Origin: Bacillota bacterium
Lineage (GTDB): Bacteria > Bacillota_I > Bacilli_A > MOL361 > Turicibacteraceae
DNA length: 30,117 nt
Assembly: GCA_003486705.1 (NCBI GenBank)
Contig: DNGE01000137.1
Span: forward strand, 7,606-37,722
Direction of reading: 5' to 3'
Position numbers and translations under genes: made by a program. Below are positions 24,367 through 30,117 of the stretch, piece after piece. How positions within the stretch are numbered: position 1 is the first letter of the stretch; each line of letters starts with the position of its first letter. The notes beneath the pieces were generated by a model. That model was given only the letters and a program-made list of their open reading frames with translations. It had not been told where the DNA came from and made no database searches.

Positions 24367-24608
24367 TTGAAATCGATGAATAAGAGAGTACAGTGAAAAA
24401 GACTTAAAAGCGAGTAGGGAGGGTGAGAGCCTACAAGTCATATTTCATATGGAAACGCACTTATGAGAGTTTATCTGAAAGTGAGTAGGATAAAACGTGG
24501 CCGGCGTTAACGGATAAAAGAGGTTTATAGGTTTTGTCACTATAAGCAACTGGAGTGGTACCGCGATAATCATCGTCTCTAGAAATTTTTTTCTAGAGGC
24601 TTTTTTTA
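24367..24608 (+). ncRNA. T-box leader 1, arginine (CGC) specifier
   Basis: A T-box senses uncharged tRNA and then prevents termination. The K-turn region GATGA...AGAGAGTA and the distal-loop AGCGAG...GGGTGAGAG are present. The specifier-side sequence GGAAACGCACTTATGAG places CGC (Arg) at 24456-24458, between GAAA and the A that precedes the lower helix. ATAAG (5' side) pairs with CTTAT. Stem II has its S-turn (CTGAA/AGTAGG), followed by the pseudoknot ACGTGGCCGGCGTTAACGG and stem III TTATAG/CTATAA. The T-box is TGGAGTGGTACCGCGAT (24550-24566). The terminator CTCTAGAAA/TTTCTAGAG is followed by a T run. Confidence 0.9.
24575..24608 (+). terminator. Regulated terminator of T-box 1
   Basis: CTCTAGAAA pairs with TTTCTAGAG and seven T follow. 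Its 5' arm CTC can pair instead with GAG of the T-box, giving the antiterminator. Confidence 0.85.
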
Positions 24609-24786
24609 TATCCATTTTTATTCAACAAAGTTTAGGCACAAGACTAACAAGTTATCGGATTAAGCTGGTTATAAAATTGATAATGGTCATAAAAAATTGT
24701 GAGTATGTTACAACACGTCAAGGTTGATTCGGTTTCATCATGCTTCTTCAATAAGGTCATGGTGTTCGAATAAATAGGTTAAAACT

Positions 24787-25037
24787 AAATATTAAATCGA
24801 TGAACAAGAGAGTACATAGAAATGATTGCTTAACAGCGAGTAGGGAGGGTGAGAGCCTACAGGCAATGTTCAAATGGAAACGCACTTGTGAGAGTTTATC
24901 TGAAAAGAAGTAGGATAAAACGTGGCCGGCGTTAACGGATTAAGGGGTTTACAGTGGGAGTCTGTAAACAACTGGAGTGGTACCGCGATGAATAGTCGTC
25001 TCTAGAAAATTAAATTTTTTAGAGGCGACTTTTTTAA
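24787..25037 (+). ncRNA. T-box leader 2, arginine (CGC) specifier
   Basis: This is a second complete T-box, strongly similar to the first and about 180 nt downstream of its end. The same context GGAAACGCACTTGTGAG puts CGC (Arg) at 24881-24883. The helix next to the specifier is ACAAG/CTTGT where copy 1 has ATAAG/CTTAT, a compensatory change. Stem III is TTTACAG/CTGTAAA, again changed on both sides. The T-box is CTGGAGTGGTACCGCGAT (24972-24989). Between the copies (24609-24786) no ORF or promoter was recognised. The start of the importer gene lies 80 nt after this element. Confidence 0.9.
24993..25037 (+). terminator. Regulated terminator of T-box 2
   Basis: AGTCGTCTCTAGAAAATT pairs with a complementary arm ending TTAGAGGCGACTT, followed by a T tract. 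The stem is longer than that of T-box 1. Confidence 0.85.
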
Positions 25038-25116
25038 TTCCTTAGGGCCCAAGGATAAAAACAGAAGCGATATTACATGCAAAGAATCATAAAAAAATTT
25101 GAAGGGACGGATTAAA

Positions 25117-25971
25117 ATGAATATTAAAAAATTATGCTTATTGATGGTAGTTGGTGTATTAGGGTTTTTAGGAGGATGCAAACAAGAGACGGAAAATTTA
25201 GAAGCTAACTCACTTGAACATATCTTAGCTGAAGGAAAAATAACAATGGCAACCAGCCCTGATTATGCACCTTACGAATTTATTGATGCAACTAAAACAG
25301 GTGATGATAAGTATGTGGGGGCAGATATTGAATTAGGAAAATATATTGCAAAAAAATTAGGTGTTGAGCTTGAAATAAAGGCGATGGATTTTAGTGCAGT
25401 ACTTGTTGCTGTGGGTGAAGGAAAAGTAGATATGGCGATATCGGGAATTGGTTATAAACCGGAGCGCGCAGAGGCGATGGAGTTTAGTAAGACATATAGT
25501 TCAGATGACTCGGGATCAGAGACAGACCTATGTACTGGACACGGGTTATTAGTGTTAAAAGAAACGGCGGATCAATATACTTCTTTAGCTGATTTTTCAT
25601 CAAAAACAGTGGCGGCACAAAGTGCTTCATTGCAAGAAGGATTTGTTCAAAATCAACTACCAGATGCCAAATTACAAACAATCGCAAGTTTATCAGATGG
25701 TGTTTTACGTGTTCAAAGTAAAAAAGTAGATGCGCTAGCTATTTCTTGTTCAACAGGGACACAGTATGTAAAGGCAAATGATGATTTAACGATGCTGCCA
25801 TTTGTATTTGAGGTGGATGAGACAGAAGGCACAATGGTCGGAATTCCAAAAGGAGAAACGGAACTAGTGGATGCCATTAATGAAATTATTGATGAAGTCA
25901 TTGAAAATGGTTTATATCAACAATGGGTAGAAGAATACACTACATACGCAGAATCTTTAGGCATTAACTAA
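25117..25971 (+). CDS. Amino-acid ABC transporter substrate-binding lipoprotein (probable arginine)
   Basis: This is the extracytoplasmic receptor of a polar amino-acid importer, 284 residues from ATG 25117. The upstream TTG at 25099 lies before the GAAGGGACGG ribosome site and is not used. The lipobox FLGGC gives lipidated C21. The family-3 fold is shown by MATSPDYAPYEFID, ADIELGKYIAKKLGVELEIK and AISGIGYKPERAEAMEFSK, the Arg of which usually binds the ligand carboxylate. An unusual stretch SSDDSGSETDLCTGHG sits where the family normally goes straight to the next strand. Arginine is inferred from the T-box specifiers, not from the binding pocket. Confidence 0.88.
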   Translation: MNIKKLCLLMVVGVLGFLGGCKQETENLEANSLEHILAEGKITMATSPDYAPYEFIDATKTGDDKYVGADIELGKYIAKKLGVELEIKAMDFSAVLVAVGEGKVDMAISGIGYKPERAEAMEFSKTYSSDDSGSETDLCTGHGLLVLKETADQYTSLADFSSKTVAAQSASLQEGFVQNQLPDAKLQTIASLSDGVLRVQSKKVDALAISCSTGTQYVKANDDLTMLPFVFEVDETEGTMVGIPKGETELVDAINEIIDEVIENGLYQQWVEEYTTYAESLGIN

Positions 25972-26004
25972 TGAAGTGATTAAAAGAATAGGAGAAGGTG
26001 AGTC

Positions 26005-26667
26005 ATGATAGAAAATATATTTTTACTACTACAAAATTACGGCTATGTCTTTTTTCAAGGGTTAATTGGGACCCTGATGTTAGCAGCCGTGACAGTCTTT
26101 TTTGGAACGATATTTGGTGCCGGCTTTGCCGTCATCAAATTATCAACACATAAATGGGTTCAAATCGTTTCAACCATCTATGTGGAAGTGATCCGTGGGA
26201 CCCCGTTATTATTACAATTATATTTCTTCTGGTTGTTCTTGCCAGAAGTCTTACCATTTAATATTTCAGATCAAGCGTGTATCATTTTTGCGCTTGTTGT
26301 GAATAGCAGTGCCTATGTGGCAGAAATTATTCGTGCAGGAATTCAAGCAGTCGACATTGGGCAAATGGAAGCGGCTAAAAGTTTAGGGATGAGTTATTGG
26401 AATGCGATGCGTAAAATTATTTTCCCACAAGCCATTAAAAATATCTTACCAGCGCTTGGAAATGAATTTATTATGATGGTTAAAGAAACATCGCTTGCCT
26501 CAGTGTTTTACATCAATGATTTAATGACATCATACCAAGTCATCAAGGCGGCTACATTCAAGCCGATTGAACCATTAATTATTGTTGGGGTGATTTATTT
26601 AGTTGTGACGTTTTCACTATCTAAAGTAGTGAAGTACATGGAAAGGAGTTTGAGTGTCAGTGATTAA
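26005..26667 (+). CDS. Amino-acid ABC transporter permease
   Basis: This inner-membrane subunit of a polar amino-acid importer is 220 residues long, with about five hydrophobic helices. It has the His/Glu/Gln/Arg-opine family marks VIRGTPLLLQLYFFWLF, NSSAYVAEIIRAGIQAVD, GQMEAAKSLGMSYWNAMRKI (coupling loop) and PALGNEFIMMVKETSLASV. The protein probably forms a homodimer, because only one permease gene is present. It lies 33 nt after the receptor gene. GGTGAG is close to the ATG. Its end overlaps the ATPase gene by 14 nt. Confidence 0.92.
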   Translation: MIENIFLLLQNYGYVFFQGLIGTLMLAAVTVFFGTIFGAGFAVIKLSTHKWVQIVSTIYVEVIRGTPLLLQLYFFWLFLPEVLPFNISDQACIIFALVVNSSAYVAEIIRAGIQAVDIGQMEAAKSLGMSYWNAMRKIIFPQAIKNILPALGNEFIMMVKETSLASVFYINDLMTSYQVIKAATFKPIEPLIIVGVIYLVVTFSLSKVVKYMERSLSVSD

Positions 26668-27382
26668 AGTTGAGAATTTAGATAAGTATTTTGGCGAGAA
26701 GCATATTTTAAAAAATATTTCTGAAGAAATCCATCAAGGTGAAGTGGTTTCAATTATTGGACCGAGTGGTAGCGGGAAGAGCACCTTTTTACGTTGCTTG
26801 AATTTATTAGAAGTACCAGATAAAGGTCGTATTATTTTTGAGGGCGTCGATATCACCGATAAAAAAGTTAAAATAAATATTCACCGTCAAAAAATAGGGA
26901 TGGTGTTTCAACATTTTAATGTGTTTCCGCATTTAACCGTGCTTGAAAATATCACAATTACCCCTATCTTAGAAAAAAAGATTTCAAAAGTGGATGCAAA
27001 CGCACAAGCCTTAGCATTACTTGAAAAGGTTGGATTACAAGACAAAGCACACACGTATCCAAGAAGTTTATCAGGTGGACAAAAGCAGCGTCTTGCCATT
27101 GTCAGAGCCCTTGCGATGCAACCGGATGTGATTTTATTTGATGAACCAACGAGTGCCCTCGATCCCGAAATGGTAAAAGAGGTTCTTGAGGTGATTCAGG
27201 ATTTAGCACAAAATGGGATGACGATTGTGATTGTGACGCATGAGATGGGATTTGCGAAAAACATTAGTGATCGTGTGTTGTTTATGGATAGTGGAGAAAT
27301 TATTGAGCAAGGCAGTGCACAACAAATGTTTGAAGCACCGACCCATCATAGAACCATCGAATTTTTAAGTAAAGTGTTATAA
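26654..27382 (+). CDS. Amino-acid ABC transporter ATPase
   Basis: The ATPase of the importer has 242 residues, the standard size. Walker A is GPSGSGKST, the Q-loop is in GMVFQHFNVFPHLTVLENI, the signature is LSGGQKQR, Walker B is VILFDEPTSALD and the H-loop is VTHEM. It starts with GTG at 26654, supported by AAAGGAG 5 nt upstream; the start lies inside the permease gene. A dimer of this protein drives the permease. The next gene is 39 nt downstream with no terminator between. Confidence 0.93.
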   Translation: MSVIKVENLDKYFGEKHILKNISEEIHQGEVVSIIGPSGSGKSTFLRCLNLLEVPDKGRIIFEGVDITDKKVKINIHRQKIGMVFQHFNVFPHLTVLENITITPILEKKISKVDANAQALALLEKVGLQDKAHTYPRSLSGGQKQRLAIVRALAMQPDVILFDEPTSALDPEMVKEVLEVIQDLAQNGMTIVIVTHEMGFAKNISDRVLFMDSGEIIEQGSAQQMFEAPTHHRTIEFLSKVL

Positions 27383-27421
27383 GTTTGAAAGATAGAATAG
27401 AAAACCAAAGGGGAGTTAAAC

Positions 27422-29119
27422 ATGAAAACAACATTTACATATGATAAATATGTTGATTATGCTGAGATGACGGCGTATTTAAAACAATTACAAGAAGCTC
27501 ATCCGAGCTTAATGAAGCTGTCTTCTATTTGTGAAACAGAAGAAGGTAAGCAAGTGTGGGTGGTTGAATTAACGAACACTCAAAGTGGGGATTTTGCTGA
27601 TAAGCCTGCTTATTATGTGGATGGTAACCATCATGCAGGGGAATTGATGGGGTCAATGGCTTGTTTACATTTCATTGATTATATGCTGACAAATCATAGT
27701 GAAAGCCATGAAATTCAGGATTTATTAAACCATAAGACGTTGTATGTGATTCCAAAGATTTCACCGGATGGTGCCGATACGTACATGCACACCCCTAACT
27801 CATTGCGTTCAGTGAATCGTGATTATCCGAAAAAGGAATTAGAAGATGGCTTACATCCTTGTGATATCGATGGAGATGGTGTGATTCGTTTAATGCGTAT
27901 AAAAAGTCCATATGGGATTTGGAAAGTCTCACCAACCGATGACCGATTATTTGTAAAGCGTCAACCTGATGATATAGAAGGTCCCTTCTATTTTGTTTAT
28001 CCGGAAGGAGACATTCAAAATTATGATGGCATCAATATTAAGCTAGCAGCGTCAAATTGGGGATTAGATTTTAATCGAAACTACCCATTTGGGTGGTTTT
28101 CAGAGTATCGCCAACCGGGAGCTGGTAAGTATCCATTAAGTAATCCTGAAAATAAGGCAGTGGCTGATTTTGTAATAGAACATCAAAATATTGGGACTGC
28201 TGCAACACTGCACACAAGCGGCGGGATGATTGTCTATCCTCCAGGTGTGCATCCTGAAAAAGAAGCCAGTGAATTTGATATGCGTTTGTATAAAGAAATT
28301 GGCAATATGGGAACGGAAGAGACAGGGTATCCATGCTATAACATTTTTGATGCCTTTTTAACGGATACTGTTAACTATTCTTCAGGTGCTTTTGATGATT
28401 GGTGTTATTTCACACAAGGAATTCCAACGTATACGATTGAGTTTTGGGATTTATTAAAACAGTGCGGCATTGAACATGTGTATCCGACGAAACGACCTAA
28501 AGACGAGAAAACATTAGCGCAATATTATCAAAAGCAAGTGGCGTGGATGGATCAACAGGCAGCAGAACCTGACAAATTTAAGAACTGGACTAAATGGCAA
28601 CATCCTACACTTGGGGAAGTTGAAATTGGTGGCGTGAACTTTAAATATACGGAACAAAATTGTCCGCCACACTTTTTGAAAGAAGAAATTGAAAAAAATA
28701 CAAAATTTATGATTCGACATGCAAATACGCTACCTAAACTTGTTGTTGAGTCGATAGCATACCGTCCATTAAGTCAGCAGTTGTATGAAGTTAATCTGAT
28801 CATTGGAAACCACGGATACTTACCGACTTATATTTGCGAACAAGCGAAAGTGGCTAAAGTCGACCACCCCATTACGGTAGAATGTTTGGGTGCCGATGAC
28901 TTTATGGGTGGGAGTTCAATTCAACAGATTGGACATCTTGAAGGGTTTTCGGGCGTAACAGGAACGTATGGCTACAGTGGAATAAAAACAGAGGTGTTAG
29001 GAGCTCAACAAAAGAAAGTCACCTTCTATGTGAAAGCAAACAAAGAGACGACGTTAATATTTAAAATTACCTCACAAAAATGTGGAAAGCTAATAACTTC
29101 ACTGACATTAGAAAAATAA
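27422..29119 (+). CDS. M14 zinc carboxypeptidase, cytoplasmic
   Basis: M14 carboxypeptidases remove the C-terminal residue of peptides with one zinc ion. Ligands visible are H71 and E74 (DGNHHAGE) and H264 (TLHTSGG). The substrate-binding motif NRNYP lies at 218-222 and the catalytic Glu is E340 (YTIEFWD). The catalytic part covers about 1-385; the remaining 180 residues form a probable beta-rich C-terminal domain. There is no signal peptide or membrane segment, so it should be cytoplasmic. AAAGGGGAG precedes the ATG. It is the last gene of the arginine T-box operon, so release of arginine from imported peptides is a reasonable guess. Specificity cannot be read directly. Confidence 0.88.
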   Translation: MKTTFTYDKYVDYAEMTAYLKQLQEAHPSLMKLSSICETEEGKQVWVVELTNTQSGDFADKPAYYVDGNHHAGELMGSMACLHFIDYMLTNHSESHEIQDLLNHKTLYVIPKISPDGADTYMHTPNSLRSVNRDYPKKELEDGLHPCDIDGDGVIRLMRIKSPYGIWKVSPTDDRLFVKRQPDDIEGPFYFVYPEGDIQNYDGINIKLAASNWGLDFNRNYPFGWFSEYRQPGAGKYPLSNPENKAVADFVIEHQNIGTAATLHTSGGMIVYPPGVHPEKEASEFDMRLYKEIGNMGTEETGYPCYNIFDAFLTDTVNYSSGAFDDWCYFTQGIPTYTIEFWDLLKQCGIEHVYPTKRPKDEKTLAQYYQKQVAWMDQQAAEPDKFKNWTKWQHPTLGEVEIGGVNFKYTEQNCPPHFLKEEIEKNTKFMIRHANTLPKLVVESIAYRPLSQQLYEVNLIIGNHGYLPTYICEQAKVAKVDHPITVECLGADDFMGGSSIQQIGHLEGFSGVTGTYGYSGIKTEVLGAQQKKVTFYVKANKETTLIFKITSQKCGKLITSLTLEK

Positions 29120-29333
29120 GAGTTAAGGACTCTTAAAGGAATAGTCTTGGTTGTTTCAAATAATTAAGTCTTTGTCATAGAACATTCGAAAAGGTGGAAA
29201 CAAACTTCTTACTACAATGGCATACATCATGAGGGAATAGAATATACTAGTTAAGAAGTGATTTTTATTTCCAAAGGACGTCCTCTTGTATGATGAAATA
29301 AATGTCATATTTTATAAAAATTGGAAAAACGTG

Positions 29334-29362
29334 TTGACAAGTGCAAACAAAAGGTCTAAAAT
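29334..29362 (+). promoter_or_regulatory. Promoter of the lysine riboswitch and lysA
   Basis: TTGACA (29334-29339) and TAAAAT (29357-29362) are exactly 17 nt apart, ending about 25 nt before the riboswitch. In 29120-29333 no strong terminator or other element was recognised. Confidence 0.8.
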
Positions 29363-29385
29363 GTTAAATTAATAAATGGAATAAT

Positions 29386-29556
29386 AAGGTAGAGGTCGCG
29401 GCCGTTAAGAGTACCCATGAGGAGTTAAGCACGAAGATTCATTGGGAAAGGAACGGTCGCCGAAGGTTATAACTGATGCTTTAAGGTTATAGACCTGGGG
29501 ATGCATAGAATATATGCATAACTGTCACAAATGTTTATTTGTGTTGTGCTACATTT
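29386..29556 (+). ncRNA. Lysine riboswitch (L box)
   Basis: The conserved lysine-aptamer features appear in order: TAGAGGTCGCGG with TTAAGAGTA (29390-29412), GGGAAAGGAACGGTCGCCGAAGG (split at 29444-29466), the CTGGGGATGCATAGAATATATGC region, CTGTCAC, and the closing TGTGCTAC that pairs with GTAG of the start. Lysine binding should favour the downstream terminator and shut off lysA. The aptamer boundaries are approximate. Confidence 0.88.
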
Positions 29557-29586
29557 AAGGAATATAGATGCTTTTTTAAGCAGATT

Positions 29587-29632
29587 AAGTCCCCTTAGGT
29601 GTTCACCACTTAAGGGGACTTATTTTATTTTT
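29587..29632 (+). terminator. Riboswitch-controlled terminator before lysA
   Basis: AAGTCCCCTTA pairs with TAAGGGGACTT around a GTG/CAC-closed loop and is followed by a T-rich tail. It lies between the aptamer and the lysA start, as expected for transcriptional control. Confidence 0.88.
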
Positions 29633-29674
29633 TAGTGTATGCTCCTCTATACATAATGAAAAAGGAGTTAAAAT

Positions 29675-30117
29675 ATGAAATTACACGGAACCATGTCAGT
29701 TAAAAATAATGAGCTTCACATAGGTGATCTAAGTTGTACGCAACTTGCTAAACAATATCAAACACCGCTTTATGTATTTGATGAAGCGTTAATTCGCCAA
29801 AATTGTCGCGATTATATCACGCATTTTAAAGGGAAAGAAAACAAAAATCGCGTGGCTTACGCGGGGAAAGCTTTTTTACCGCTCTACATGTGTCGCCTCA
29901 TTCATGAAGAAGGGCTGTATCTTGATGTCGTTTCTGGTGGCGAGTTATATACCGCCTATAAAGCCGGATTTCCGATGGATCGCATCCTCTTTCATGGAAA
30001 TAACAAAACATTAGATGAAATAAACTTAGGACTTGATCTTGGCGTTGGCGTCTTTGTGGTCGATAACTATTATGAGCTCGATATTTTGCAAACCTTATGT
30101 GAAGAAAAGAATAAAAC
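29675..30117 (+). CDS. lysA: Diaminopimelate decarboxylase LysA (N-terminal part)
   Basis: LysA converts meso-diaminopimelate to L-lysine with pyridoxal phosphate. The ATG at 29675 follows AAAGGAG. The visible 147 residues contain YQTPLYVFDE, the PLP lysine K65 in AYAGKAF, VVSGGEL (from about 85) and FHGNNKT, all diagnostic of the alanine-racemase-like barrel of fold III decarboxylases. The gene runs off the window, so the C-terminal domain with the second active-site cysteine is not visible. The lysine riboswitch in front confirms the assignment. Confidence 0.95.
   Translation, partial: MKLHGTMSVKNNELHIGDLSCTQLAKQYQTPLYVFDEALIRQNCRDYITHFKGKENKNRVAYAGKAFLPLYMCRLIHEEGLYLDVVSGGELYTAYKAGFPMDRILFHGNNKTLDEINLGLDLGVGVFVVDNYYELDILQTLCEEKNK

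Noticed and set aside
24609..24786. Possible separate promoter between the two T-boxes
   Set aside because: TTCAAT/TAAATA and similar pairs are poor matches; nothing compares with the TTGACG-17-TATAAT promoter upstream of T-box 1.
29275..29284. AGGACGTCCT perfect palindrome upstream of the lysA promoter
   Set aside because: Isolated 10-bp palindrome with no second copy in promoter regions and no T tract.

Overview
The window is AT-rich DNA with strong AGGAGG-type ribosome sites, sigma-A-like promoters, U-tailed hairpin terminators, and T-box and lysine riboswitch leaders. This points to a low-GC Bacillota genome. The gut genus Turicibacter or a relative is a plausible guess that the sequence alone does not prove. 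No transposase, integrase, CRISPR array, rRNA or tRNA was seen. Almost all genes are on the + strand; the exceptions are ispH, a small orphan gene and one doubtful tiny ORF.

Region 1 (1-3530) is housekeeping: the tail of an M15-type cell-wall peptidase, convergent ispH (isoprenoid precursor synthesis), and the pair cshB-nfo (DEAD-box RNA helicase, endonuclease IV). The ispH/cshB/nfo grouping resembles the Bacillus yqfP-yqfR-yqfS neighbourhood. Region 2 (3560-5390) holds a small uncharacterised gene on the - strand and a flavodiiron protein (O2/NO detoxification).

Region 3 (5683-9453) is a beta-glucoside-type locus: PTS EIIBC, GH1 6-phospho-beta-glucosidase and a TetR regulator, behind a promoter carrying two cre-like operators. 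Region 4 (9489-13752) is a MarR-controlled heterodimeric ABC exporter with one degenerate ATP site. Region 5 (13936-16648) holds a large repeat-rich Cthe_2159-type carbohydrate-binding lipoprotein and a cyclase-family metal hydrolase.

Region 6 (16958-24140) is a five-gene Opp/Dpp-family ABC importer whose promoter spacer contains a perfect LacI-type operator. A LacI-family regulator gene follows it. This argues for oligosaccharide rather than peptide uptake, as inference. Region 7 (24322-29119) is an amino-acid ABC importer plus an M14 zinc carboxypeptidase behind two tandem T-box leaders. Both T-boxes read as arginine (CGC) specifiers, with compensatory base changes between the copies. Region 8 (29334-end) is a lysine riboswitch with an intrinsic terminator in front of lysA, which runs off the window.

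Overall the window combines sugar capture (PTS plus Opp-type importer), drug or toxin export, and amino-acid supply controlled at the RNA level (arginine by T-box, lysine by riboswitch). The least ordinary signal is the tandem arginine T-box operon that couples an importer to a cytoplasmic carboxypeptidase.
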